Shown here: in pieces, positions 47,619 through 58,613 of the stretch | Layout: the number at the start of each line of letters is the position of its first letter | Numbering within the stretch: the stretch's first letter is position 1 | Source: Chaetomium olivaceum | Lineage: Eukaryota > Ascomycota > Sordariomycetes > Sordariales > Chaetomiaceae | Reading direction: 5' to 3' | Length of the DNA: 64,000 bases | NCBI GenBank assembly: GCA_039881045.1 | Contig: JAYWVB010000028.1 | Span: forward strand, 1-64,000 | The notes under the pieces: model-generated | The model's database searches: none | The model's input: only the letters and a program-made list of their open reading frames with translations | Told to the model about the DNA's origin: nothing | Made by a program: the position numbers and the translations under genes

Positions 47619-48611
47619 TTAATACCTTCCATACCCTCTCCCGTGTCCATGCCCATATCCCCCATCATACTCTGACTCCCGCTCACGCTCACGCTCACGC
47701 CCATGCCCATGTCCATATCCAGGCTCAACATACTTATACCCGCCCCTCTCACGCCCAAACCCACCACCACCACCACCTCGCCCATGGTCATAATCATAAT
47801 CATAATCGTGCTCCCGCTCCCTCTCCCGCTCATGCGGATGCGGATGCGGATGCGGATACTCCGACCACCGATCCTCCACCCGCACACTAACCCTCCTCTC
47901 CCCACCACCCCGATCCACCGCCGGCGGCGGACTCGGCGCCCTCAGCACCGGCGGCGACCTCCTTTCGCGCGGCTCCTTGCCCGGCAAGCCCTCGACATAG
48001 CGAAACGTTTCTGGCTCGGGCCCGCGCACGGGTACCGGCACTGGTACCCGCACGGGAACGCGAACGGGCACGGGGATGTAGTGGTCGCGCTCGATGACGA
48101 CTTCGGTGTCGCGCTCCCGCTCGCGGGAACTGGAACGGGAGCGGGAGCGGGAGTGGGAAGGGGAGCGGCGGCGGTGGTGGTGGTGGTGCCGGGAGCGGGA
48201 GCGCGAGGATTTGGATTTGCTGCTGCGGCTGTGGCTGGATCTTTCGGAGGGGTCGACGTCGACGGCGATTACGTCGATGATATCCGGGGAGGAGGCGCGC
48301 GGTGGGGGTGCGGGGAGGGGCGGTGGAGGAGGGGGTGGTTGGAGGATGATGGGTGGTGGTGGGGGCGGCGTGGCTGGGCGGAGGATGACTGGCGGGGGAG
48401 GGGGCGGTGGTGGTGGTGGGACGATGGTCGTGACTTTGCGGCAGGCTTCCCAGATGCCTGGCTGAGGGGGGTCGGAGAGGTAGAGGCGCTTTTTGTGACG
48501 GTGTTCGCGTGGGTACACTGCGGGTGGGTGGGTTAGTCTTGTGAGAGAGGGTAGAAGGGAAAGGAGCGAGGGGCTGGTGGTGACGAAGGTGAGGGGGGTG
48601 GGGTGCTTACT
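47619..48611 (-). CDS. Pro/RS/His-rich protein, unknown function, split initiator codon
   Basis: 299 aa. The coding exon 48517-47619 starts with TG; the A of the ATG is the last base (48611) of an upstream, otherwise untranslated exon. The 93-nt intron has a GTAAGC donor, a GACTAAC branch and a CCGCAG acceptor. Splicing yields CAACCATGTACCC, a good fungal start context, and no other Met opens the frame. The N-terminal block YPREHRHKKRLYLSDPPQPG and IWEACRKVTTIV looks conserved. Then come poly-Pro tracts, an RS-like region (HSRSSKSKSSRSRSRHH), alternating PVPVRVPVRVP, and a Tyr/Asp/His/Gly repeat tail (YDYDYDHGRGG; GYGHGHGR). RS and poly-Pro stretches are common in RNA-processing or scaffold proteins, but no function can be assigned. 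Confidence 0.75.
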   Translation of the reverse strand, partial: SKHPTPLTFVTTSPSLLSLLPSLTRLTHPPAVYPREHRHKKRLYLSDPPQPGIWEACRKVTTIVPPPPPPPPPPVILRPATPPPPPPIILQPPPPPPPLPAPPPRASSPDIIDVIAVDVDPSERSSHSRSSKSKSSRSRSRHHHHHRRRSPSHSRSRSRSSSRERERDTEVVIERDHYIPVPVRVPVRVPVPVPVRGPEPETFRYVEGLPGKEPRERRSPPVLRAPSPPPAVDRGGGERRVSVRVEDRWSEYPHPHPHPHEREREREHDYDYDYDHGRGGGGGGFGRERGGYKYVEPGYGHGHGRERERERESEYDGGYGHGHGRGYGRY

Positions 48612-49918
48612 GGTTGGTATGGATGTATGGGAAGCTTGGAGAGATGGGTTGGTGTGTCGGCTACGAGATATTGATGCTGTCCGAGATAGGAAGAGTTGAG
48701 GCCGTAGATCAGCCTTTTGATGAACGATTTAGGATTACGGAGGAGTGGAGTTGGGATGGACCCCCAAGAACAGAACTGGGTGGGAACAAGCGAATATGTA
48801 TGCGACTGGGATCTTGTGACAATGTCGATCCCTTGACTACATCATCTTGGTATTCTGATGTCTTTACAGAATTCCCTGTGTTCGACTGAGACATCCTACA
48901 TCCTGATGGTCATATGCAAATGAGGCAGAAGCGAGCGTGGCCTATGACGTAGTTTGCATTTGGCACCCTGCTTTTTGTCAGAGCCCTGTCGAATCACCTG
49001 CAGCACCCCTGTGACACAAGTATTTTTGGTGGGGCAGCAATCGGATTGCCCGAGGGAGGGAGGGGTTCTAGAACTCCCATCGTTGGCTTTGAAGACCCGA
49101 GACTCGGCTAGGCCATTTCGTGAAAAAAAAGAAGGGAGCAATAAAAGTAGCATATTCGCCGGAAACCCCGTCGAACTTCGGATGCGGGAACTGTAATTGT
49201 ATTACGCAAAAACACAGGTTCTGCTCAGAGCGCGGGATGATAAGCTTCGGTCCAAGCCCTTGCACATGAGTGACTGTATTTAATCTGTACCAGTACGGAA
49301 ATGTACATTTGACACCCCACGCCCAGTAATTCGCGCCGTGGGGTTGCGCCTGCGCCTGCGCCTGCGTTCTGTCATCCCCAGATCCGAGATGCGGTGCCAG
49401 ATCCACGGTGCTCAAGATGGCCGGGATTTCTTCCACAAATTTACATACTTCTTTGTTGAACCGACCCGCCTGTCTTCTGTCCTGGCTATTAATATTGGTC
49501 CTAGTCCCACTTGCCTTTCTCGCATCCGAGGGCTTGGCTAGCAAGTTTCTGAGCTGAATTGGCCGTTATCGGCCCGCACGCAGAACTGCGCGCACACTTC
49601 CGCTGAATTGTGCCTTCCCGCACCGTACTCGGGTTCAAGTCTTTCAACCTAGACTGCTGAACCTGCGATTTAGGTGCTACACAATATCGAGACTCGAGGG
49701 TGCTCGTTCATAAAAAGCACCAAAGAGTGTCTCGCAGAGCACTCGACATCAGCTAATAACCCCTCTCCGACAATCCTTTACGATCCTCTACCAGTATTCC
49801 TAGCAAAGCGACTAGTCACACGCCACTTTGCACCTACCTATTCTTCACCCTGGTTCTATCTCGTCAACCTACCAATTGAACCCTAGGTACCTAGTCGACC
49901 ACTTCGACGCCAGACAAG
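48612..49918. other. Divergent intergenic region
   Basis: Contains the untranslated first exon and promoter of the minus gene and the promoter of the 2EXR gene. A GCCTGC hexamer is repeated three times near 49347-49366. No gene is seen. Confidence 0.5.
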
Positions 49919-50671
49919 ATGGTTAACAAACATGCGCCTGGCACGACCCGGGCCGACCCGACCAAGGCCAGCATCGCCAACCTACCCTACGAGATCCAAG
50001 TCGCCATCTTCGACGCTGCCATGGAGCCTCAAGTCATCTTTATGGACATCCTCAACGGCGCCCTGACCTTCACCCCCCCGGCAGACCGAACCATCGGCCA
50101 AGCCTGCCAGCTCTCGCGCGAGATCTATCTTAAGGGCAAAACCCTCCACCAGCTCGGCAAACACCACGTGTGGGTCGACGGCCGCCGCGACATCTTTTAC
50201 CTGCGCAGCGACGACCCCATCCCGCGCGCCCACCGGCCCGCCGAGCGCTGGGAATCCACCCCGCCTCTCCAGGAGCCCTTCTATCTCCGTGTGGTGCGCA
50301 ACATTGCCGTCGACCTGCAGTACCTGGGCGAGCACCCGCGCCACGACGCCATGATCCGCATCTGGTCGCTGTTCCCGCACATGCGCGCCCTGCACGTCTT
50401 TGTTCCCAAGGGCCCGCCCCAGACCCCGGCCCTGCGCGCCGACCCGGAGGGCTTGGTGCTGTCGGATATCCCCATCGCCCATATCGTGGCCGCGCCCAAG
50501 CTGGATAACGAGCTCTGGCTCGCCGTGCGCTACCAGGTCAAGAAGGTCTGCACCCGGATCCTGACGGTTGAGAATGGCTGGCAGGGACGGCACAGTCCGG
50601 AGGTGTATGGCCATCTGACTAGTCTGCGGCCTGGCCATAGCCGGACCGATGACCTCGAAAGAGCCGACTAG
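49919..50671 (+). CDS. 2EXR (F-box-like) domain protein
   Basis: 250 aa, single exon, ATG in a clean context (CAAGATGG). The first block ANLPYEIQVAIFDAAMEPQV is the F-box-like helix pair of fungal 2EXR proteins. It is followed by QACQLSREIYLKGKTLHQLG and then HHVWVDGRRDIFYLRSDDP, the expected beta part. RNIAVDLQYLGEHPRHDAMI and WSLFPHMRALHVFVP fit the remaining 2EXR-like body. These proteins are numerous in Pezizomycotina, and the roles of most are unknown. The C-terminal 40 residues have no recognisable feature. Confidence 0.8.
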   Translation: MVNKHAPGTTRADPTKASIANLPYEIQVAIFDAAMEPQVIFMDILNGALTFTPPADRTIGQACQLSREIYLKGKTLHQLGKHHVWVDGRRDIFYLRSDDPIPRAHRPAERWESTPPLQEPFYLRVVRNIAVDLQYLGEHPRHDAMIRIWSLFPHMRALHVFVPKGPPQTPALRADPEGLVLSDIPIAHIVAAPKLDNELWLAVRYQVKKVCTRILTVENGWQGRHSPEVYGHLTSLRPGHSRTDDLERAD

Positions 50672-51763
50672 AGGAACTCTTTGCTACCGCTGTCACCGCC
50701 ACCGCCTGCTACACAGACCGGTGGTGTTGCTACTAGCCCAGCGGTGTTGGAGGGGGGAGGGAGAAAGGGCGAGGGGAAGAAGCAGAAGCAGAAGCTATTG
50801 GAGGTGCTGAGCTTGGTACGCATGATGAACAAGTGAGATGAGGGTTGAAGAAGTCATGGGGGATCTCCGGCGTCGGTTGTTGTCAGCGGTGTTTTCATCT
50901 TTATTTTTTTTTTCCTGTTTCATTTTGGGTTCTTGTGGAGAAGGAGGAGGCTCGGCGCCGGCTATGCATCCCTGGGAAGTTGTGGGAGGCTAATTTACTG
51001 TCGGGTTGTTGTTTTCTGGATCATGGGGTCGGCGTATCGTGGCATCGGGGTTTGGGGGCAGGGCATCGGCATTCGGCGCGGATGGGTTTAGACCAAGGGC
51101 AATTAGAGATACCTGGTAGATGTGCAGCGAGTAAAATATCATAATAATACTCAATACAAAGCGCATTGTTTTAGAGTTGCAGTCTACGGTGAAACGTTAC
51201 GAAGTATCTTATCTTCAACCAGAAGCACGAAGCCCAGGACAACCATTTCGGTTCTGTTTGTGTTCTGTCCGAAAGGTATCATCACTCTGAATTAATCATC
51301 GTACATATACAACGGCTTACTCTGCTAGCTAGGTTAGGTAGCTATACCTATCTCATTATCAAGGATAAATTAATCTAGACTTAGGAAAAACAAACGGCGT
51401 TCGTCCCTTTTCGAGGGACAGAGCCATCAAATTTGTTCGTATTTCGGAGGCATACCATCAACTAGCCATGAATGTAACAACTAAGCTTTGGACTTTACGG
51501 CTCCCATATTTATGGCAAAGACTTTGAGTTGGTTCGAAGCACTTGGATTGAGTGTGTTTTGATTTGTCGAGTTGCCTGGCTGTGCCTGGATTCAAGATCC
51601 CAGTGTCACCGCTGGGCGATTTGCCGCTAGCCGAGAAGGGAAGAGCCCCGGTGCCTTCGGTGCCCCACCTGTCATTCTGGCTTGCTGAGTGTTCCTGCAG
51701 CTGCCTCAGGGCCGAGCTTCGAATTCCTTCTCTTGGACACATTCTCCAAGCACGTCGCCCAAC
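50672..51763. other. Intergenic region, no gene seen
   Basis: Holds the 3' UTR of the 2EXR gene and the promoter of the thioredoxin-PITH gene. The short repeated word TAGGTAG near 51330 is the only feature of note. Confidence 0.5.
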
Positions 51764-52958
51764 ATGTCGAAAACGGTTAACATCTCCTCGCCATCGCAGC
51801 TCACGGAGCTGCTGCAAGGCTCCAAGCTCGTGGTGGCAGACTGTGAGTCCCGTCGCGCCTAAGATCCCTTCTAATTTACCCCGCCATGGCGCTGCCTGCC
51901 TTGTAGCGTCGTCGCAGCCCTCCCTCTTCCCGAGTGCCCGATACGCAACCTTGAACGCAGCTGATTCCCGTTTTGTATGATAGTTTACGCCGACTGGTGT
52001 GGCCCTTGCAAACAAGTCGCTCCCGTGTTCGAACAGCTCTCCGCCGCTCTGTCCCGCCCCAACCTTGTGACCTTCGTCAAGATCGACACCGACCAGCAAA
52101 AGGACGTTGCACAAGCCTACCGAGTTACCTCTCTGCCCACCTTCATCATCTTCCGCAATGGCAAGGTCGCCGACAAGGTCCAGGGCGCCGACCCCATGAA
52201 GCTCCAGTCAGTGGTCAAGAAGCTCAGTGAGGAAGTCCAAAACATGGGCAGCGCGGAGGAGGGCGAGGCGAGTGGCAGTGGCAGCGGTAACAACGGCGGC
52301 AACTGGCGGGGTGCTGGCCTACCCCGCGGCTACACTGATATCACCAGTCAAGTCGAGCTGCGGTACTGTGAGCTGCTCAACGTCGACCCGGATGCCGGGA
52401 GCGTGCGGGTCCTGTTTGACACGGCCAAGCCCAGCGCGCTGTCGGGAGGGAAAAGCGCGACCAAAGACTGGGTCGAGAGCGACACAGACGAGCAGTTGTT
52501 GCTCTTCATGCCCTTCCAGTCGATGCTCAAGCTGCACACGCTTCAGGTGAGTTGTGACCGTTCTATTATGGGTTGACCTATTGTCCTGCTAACCGCTCGA
52601 CCAGATCACATCTCTACCCCCCAGCGACGATGATGACGAAGAAGATGTGCCTATGAGGCCGCGGACCATCAAGCTATTCACCAACAAGCCGCATAATTTG
52701 GGATTCGACGAGGCAGAGGATCTGAGTGCAACCCAGGCATTCGAGCTCTCCGAGGAGGACTGGAACGCCGATGGTACCGCAAACATCCCCTTGAGGTTCG
52801 TCAAGTTCCAGAACATCACCAGCCTGGTGCTGTTCGTCAAGGACGGCGATGGCGAGGGTGAAAAGACCAGGGTGGACCGGCTGAGGCTTATCGGCGAGTC
52901 TGGGGAGAAGAGGGAGATGGGCAAGCTCGAGAAGATCGGCGATGAGCCGGGCGAGTAG
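51764..52958 (+). CDS. Thioredoxin-PITH protein (TXNL1-like, proteasome-associated)
   Basis: Exons 51764-51842, 51984-52546 and 52605-52958; 331 aa. The introns are 141 nt (GTGAGT...GATAG) and 58 nt (GTGAGT...CCAG with CTAAC). The thioredoxin domain covers about 1-110, with the active site ADWCGPCKQVAP (Cys32/Cys35) and the cis-Pro loop VTSLPTFIIF. A Gly/Ser linker follows at about 120-140. The PITH domain runs to about 315, with SQVELRYCELLNVDP, LLFMPFQSMLKLHTLQIT, RPRTIKLFTNKPHNLGFDEA and RFVKFQNITSLVLFVKD. Human TXNL1 and fission yeast Txl1 have this layout and bind the 19S proteasome as redox-active cofactors. Confidence 0.94.
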
Positions 52959-55900
52959 ACGGGTGCAGACCAAACTGGGCGCTTGCAAGAAGCGGCTGGG
53001 TGATGATTGATGATTTTGACGCATAGAAGCAGACATGGCATCGATATGAGAACCATTTGTATGCCCGACGCTCTCGTGCCAGGATGCAACCACTTCGAGA
53101 TGTTTGTCTTGACCCAGCGCAGCGGATCGCTGAACTCCAGACCATAAATGTAGGACACGAGAAGCCTTTATGATTGCACACCTAGCACGTTCTTGAAATG
53201 AAGATGGGACATCATCCGGACGCCATTCTCAATGCCATGCAAGGAATCATGCATAGGTCATAACTATCCGCAACACGGCGCGAACGAACCTCATCACTCC
53301 CTAAAGTATGGCTATATGAAGGGGAGACGCGATGTGTCGCAGCCGTCGACAACAACCACGTCCCCTAAACAGCCCATTTCCGTGTCACCCAGAGGTGATC
53401 CCCGGCAAACAATGATCGACCAGAAGACTCAGCGAGCTAATTAAACTCAGCGCTCTCTGGCCGCATGAACAAGGAAAATAATGTCCAGCCTCAACGTCAC
53501 CACCCAGTCCCTTGGGGGATTATTCTGGATGGATTGGACTGACGAAGAGGCCGGCCTGCAATATGATCTCTCTGTTCCACAACTGACACAACGAATACCA
53601 TGGAGGTTCCGAAAAGGAACAGGAATCGAAGCAACCGGGGATGGTCAAATTTACTGATGTGGAAGCCGCACACCAAAAGAAGGAATCAGAAGAGTGGACA
53701 AGTCGACCGACGGTGACTTTATACCTGGGAAGGTCCCAAGAATTTTTTTCGCGGTGGGACCCGGAATAACCGTTTCCGATTGGCGCTCCACTCAGCCCCA
53801 CCTGCCCCCACTCGACTCGATTCAGGCAGCGCAAGGACCGATCTCGTGTGAACATCATGGATCATTGCCTCCCATTTTTGGGTACATTTATGTCGCAATT
53901 CGGAACTTCATTCCACTTTAGGTTCATTTCGCAGTACATGTCTAGTTTTGCTAGCCAAGATCATCCTTAACGGACAAAGTCAACTTTGTTCAAAGAGGTG
54001 CTTCATGGTCCTTGGATGCAATGAACTGTGGTATTACCAACCGAATATGTTATGAGATACTTTAACAAAATGATGTCTCCCTAAGCCAACAGCCTGTTTT
54101 CACGGTAAATTTGGAACGTTTCCTAAAGACATTTGCTTCGAAGACATTTCTTTTATGGAAGTTCATTTCCCACAACTCCAGGATGATCATTCGTCTTATT
54201 TTCTGGCAAGATTATGTCAGCGAACCAACCTTTGAGACCGTTCATGAAGTCTTGCGTAGGTAGTCCCCGATGGTGCTGTGAATGGTAGTGAGAAAGAATA
54301 GAATAGAAGAAAACGGTAAGAAATATAGAAATCGAGTGAAAGAAGCCTTGGCCTCACAAGTTACCTCCCCCCCTAGTTTTACCAACAATATTTCAACGGA
54401 CAATCCAACATTCTTCAAGGAGGTTCTTCGTCACGGATCGGGAGCTGGCGTGTCCTCCCTTAATGGGTTTTTTTTTGGGTCGTTCTTCTTCGTTTTGTGC
54501 CACTTGAGGATTTTGGCTCGGAATGACCGGCTGAATGAATTCTCTCTACTAGCGTAACCACCATCGTCGTCGTCGTCTGCTTCGACCTTCAGTTTGCTTT
54601 TTGCTTTCACTGATTTCGATGACTTTCCCGCCATTGCTTTCGCGCGGCCTAAAGCTCTCAGCGACTTGTTGACGAATCATTGCTATGGAATTTACTCTGA
54701 GGTCATGTATAACGTTGTGTGGAATATACTATGGGGCGTGGTTGAAGTGACGAGTGTGTTGAGGGAATGGTCATGGAACTGAAGGAAACGTCTGCAGTGA
54801 GAGAGATGGCGAAGAAGCTGGCGGGAAAGCTAGCGCGGGGGTAGAATGATCTTCGGTCTTACTCAGCGTTTGATATTACAGATTAGACGGTAAGTGTGAA
54901 AAGTTCGCCGTCTGCGAGACGAGAGTCTCTATCGGCGAGTTTCTATTGTCAACTCAAACAGTAGGTCTCTACCAGCGAGAGTCTGTTTTGATAAAACCGC
55001 AATCGAAGCTTGAATACCGAGGATTCTTCGACATCTTTTGATTACCAAGGTCCAAGTGTAGCGGGTATTCTAAGCTGTAGAAAACGGACCGGCGTGTGCT
55101 GGTAGGTTTACTCGTTCCTGGCGATCGATATATGTTTGAACAGTCAGGATAAGCTTGGCACAAAGAATTCCAGAGATGTAACTGCAAAGTGTTAAGACCC
55201 AATAACATGAGGTTGCCCGTTTCGGTTTCTTCTAGCGCGATAACATGTTCCAAGTATATTGATAGCAGCTAAATTTCCACACTCGACCCCCTTAAGATAT
55301 CTAAACAGATGTTAGTTCGGCTCGATGAGGTGAATAATAAGAGAGAGCATTTTTGGACCGTAGCCACGGGACCTCATGGACTGACCGTATCGCACAAAGT
55401 CACATCCCGTATCTATCTCCCTAGCCCTCGCATAGTCGTCTGCCAGCCTCGTGAATTGACTAATATAGGCAATTAAATATTTCAATGTAAGGATTAACTA
55501 ATAACCTAACGATGCCGTAAATGTTGAACAGGAGTGTGCTGTGCTGTCTGCAAAACTGCCAGACCAGCCACCAAAACACAAACCTACAGATCCGTAGACC
55601 TGCTTGATATGGGGACAGAACACAGGCTCGGCTGCATCAATGGGTAAACCGAGAAGTGTCCCCCTCTGATCAGAGAGAGGCGCATGCGCACATGCGCTGC
55701 AGGTTCTCACAGATGCGCCGGCACATTGCGTTCCAAAAGTCGTGATTAAAGTGTCTGATTGCCTGCCTTCTGACCAAAAGATTGAGCCGCCTCAGGGCCC
55801 CTTATATACAATAAGAACGCGACGCGGAAACGGGAAAACAAACGCTCCCTACCCCTGAACAGGCCAGGAGGACCCAGTTCCACCTACACTGGGGCATGCC

Positions 55901-55961
55901 CCAGTTCAATGTTAGATATAATTACTTTATTTTCTTTTTCTTTTTAGATTCTCTTTTCTTA
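52959..55961. other. Gene-poor, partly AT-rich interval
   Basis: No gene is confidently supported. A minus frame at 54431-54634 (67 aa, MAGKSSKSVKAKSKLK, DDDDD, KILKWHKTKKN) is basic and starts with ATG, but nothing else supports it. Near 54910-54985 the phrases GAGTCTCTA and GGTCTCTACCAGCGAGAGTCT recur loosely. The right end is pyrimidine-rich up to the LINE remnant. Confidence 0.4.
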
Positions 55962-57170
55962 TAAATGAAGACCCAGAGCTACGCACTGTCGAGAATAGCG
56001 GCGAAAACGTGGGGACCAGGGCTAGCCAAAGCGCGAGAAGTGTACACAAAGTGCATCCGGTCAGCGCTGGCCTATGGCGCATCGTCGTTCCACATCCCCA
56101 CGGACGTGGAAGGCGAGCCGGTAAGGAAAGGCATCACCGGGGCCCTCGGGAAGGTCCAGAACAAAAGCTTGCGGATTGTGGCGGGAGCCTTCAAAGCCAC
56201 TCCCATTCGCAACCTCGAGACGGAGACGTGGGTGCCACCGTTAGACCTGTATTTCAACAAACGGCTTGCAGACTTTGAAACCAGACTCCAGCGAACCGAC
56301 CTGGACGACGGCCAGGGCGGCAAGAGGACCGCAGGGGGGATCATTCTCACTGCCTGTCGCAAGATACAGCAGAGGCTCCGCCCGAGGAGCGGCAACAGGG
56401 GCCGGCGCGAACCGTGGGACTGCAGGAGCCCACGGCAGTGGAGAAAGCCGCGAGCACGATCGCGCGCTGGACGGGGGGAGCCGCAGACACGGACAGTGTG
56501 GTAGAGGACGCCTGGAGAGCGAGGTGGCTGAAGGAAGGAGACGGCAGAGCGCATCATCAGACCGGCGGACGACCTTGACCATCAGCGGGAGACGCTGTTC
56601 CGGGACGAAACCCTAAGACGACACGACGGCCTGAGCAAGGCGAAGAGCTCTCTGCTGGTCCAGATCCGGACAGGGGCAGTAGGCCTACGGGACTTTCTGT
56701 TTACACGGGGAGTCCCAGAGGTCCTAACGCCCGCCTGCCAGTGCGGCGAGGGACGGGAGACTGCCGAACACCTGGTGGTGTGGTGTTTGGCTCCACCGCT
56801 GACTCGAAGATGGGAGAGAACTGATATTCGAACGCGACGGGACTTTTACTCTGTTCTACACGGTATTGATCCTACATCGGCACGGCTCGCGGGGAGGGTC
56901 CTGGAATGGCTAATGGACTCAGGGAGGCTGATGATGTTCAGTTTGGCCAGGAGGCTTGAGCTGGAAGCGGCGGCCTAGCACGCACCTCCCTCGGAGGCCA
57001 GGAGGCCTCCTCTCTTTGTATACGCAGGCTCACGCACATGTACTTTCCTTAACTGTCGGTATGGGTTTTTCATCCGGCCCGCGAGGGCGCGGTTTTCCTG
57101 TACATTAAATAGCTGAGGGTCCGGCACGCCTTAGGGCATAGCGGAGTATGAATAATAATATAATATTCCG
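55962..57170 (+). mobile_element. 5'-truncated LINE (Tad/I-type non-LTR retrotransposon) remnant
   Basis: Only the 3' end of the reverse-transcriptase ORF remains. It starts abruptly with KTQSYALSRIAAKTWG and includes VYTKCIRSALAYGASSFHIP, ALGKVQNKSLRIVAGAF, ATPIRNLETETWVPPLDLY and NKRLADFETRLQ, the thumb/linker region after the RT domain. A second frame gives WKE-like linker sequence, then LLVQIRTGAVGLRDFLF and a terminal Cys/His knuckle in CQCGEGRETAEHLVVWC. At least two frame changes show that it is dead. The 3' end is an untranslated tail finishing in an AATAATAATATAATATT tract near 57150-57170. Truncation at the 5' end and an AT-rich tail are typical of target-primed reverse transcription. 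No target-site duplication could be defined. Confidence 0.85.
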
Positions 57171-57750
57171 GTTTAGAGACTAGGTGCTAGTTAGCCTGCG
57201 GTGAAATATGAGAGCCGATCCTCGGTGCACAACCAGTTGGAAGTTTTACTTAATCCTATTTACAACGTATTCTCGAATCAGCAGACCATTGGCCCCTTCA
57301 AGATGATTATGGCCGACTAGGTCTTCTACAGTTTCATCTGTTAGACGAAGGAGGTAGGCAATCTTGAACTCCATATTAGTGAGCCTGGTTTGGATTACCT
57401 TCTTGCCTGCGTTGCCTGTGGCTGCAGTGTACTTCCGGTTCTTGAATACCACCTTGACTCGGCTAGATAATCTAGATGTCCGTGCGAATGCGCGACCGTG
57501 AAAAATAATATTAGCCATAAGGAACATATGATGAGGGTATCCTATATTGGCCTGGCACTGCCGAGTTTGGGGGGATACCGGTGGCGGTCCGTGCAGCAGT
57601 GGTAGATACTCGGCGAGCGGCGGCGACCATGATAGTGAAGAAGAACTCTCGGTGGACAGTTGACGTAGGGAATAAGACTCTCTGGCCGTTATCAATTCCC
57701 CAGAGCAGTAGGCTTTCTCAATCAGCTCATTCCTGTGTAATTCTTGCTGG
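57171..57750. other. Spacer with an unassigned minus open frame
   Basis: A minus frame (57246-57695, 149 aa) contains protein-like text such as QTRQCQANIGYPHHMFLM, KVVFKNRKYTAATGNAG and TDETVEDLVGHNHLEGANG. I do not recognise it. It may be a gene fragment inside the repeat-rich block. Confidence 0.35.
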
Positions 57751-57938
57751 GGTGGCGCCCCCCAGCGGGAGACTGAAGGGGGGAGAGGAACGTCAATGTC
57801 CGTGGCATCAAAGGCCAGGTCGAGGAGACCATAAAGCGCATCGCCGAGATCAAGACAGCATTTGGGAAGTTTGAAGTTGACGAATAAAAGCCGCCCAAAG
57901 TCAAGTTACCTCACCTCCCCGCTCCGGCCGCGGCCACC
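57751..57938 (+). pseudogene. Broken partial copy of the 5982-8039 gene
   Basis: This matches 6649-6830 of the Cys/His-Gln-rich gene almost throughout. Shared runs include GTCCGTGGCATCAAAGGCCA and GAGACCATAAAGCGCATCG. It covers residues about 222-285 (REIEGEK, IKGQIEETIKRIAEIKTAFG). It carries substitutions, small length changes at both sides of its start, and a TAA in place of the Asp-Lys codons after EVDE. Homology ends near GGCCACC on the right. It is a fragment in a repeat-rich region, not an expressed gene. Confidence 0.85.
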
Positions 57939-58613
57939 GGGATGCACTAAGTAAGGTACTTTAGGTTCGTAGAGCGCGCTGGCTGTCCCTCGTTGTTGTT
58001 CCAAACGCTGACATCTTGATTGCAGCTGACTGCGTCGGAAGGATGTGAAGATATTTGAGTTTGTACTCTAACAACGTTGCCCCCTAAATGTCAGGACGTG
58101 GTAAAGTGGTCGAGTGGCAATGATGATATCGAAGCATCGGGAAAGAAATCGCAGCGCGGGAATTTCGCAGGCAGTTTTGGTTGGCGCCGAGCCTCCAACC
58201 TCGTAAGGGAAGAGCTACTCTTGGGTTGGTGCCGTTTCAAGTTGTATAAAGCCATTGTGTAGAGAGGTATGTTCAAGGATTAGCAGTTTGGGGGGGGGCG
58301 GTTCTTTCGTGTCGAAGGGCTATGAGGCAACGCGGACCGGAAGACTTTACCTCGCCGTCTCTAAAACTGCTGGTGAGTCCGAATTGTAATATGACGGGGA
58401 GGTAGTGTAAAGAGATCCAAACGACGCTGATGAGAAAGGGGTTGCAAAAAAAGCCGAAGAGGACTCGAGAGACGGTAACTGCAAAATGGAATAAAGTATT
58501 CTATACAGACCGAAGAAAGCTGTATATACCACGGCGCACAACGATGTTCAAAACCCGATCCCAACCCATCCACCTTCTCAGCCCCTCTCCAACGAGACAC
58601 CTTTCATCCAGGT
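57939..58613. other. Intergenic region, no gene seen
   Basis: Lies between the partial copy and the 3' end of the next minus gene. It has a G9 run near 58289. Nothing else is recognised. Confidence 0.5.
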
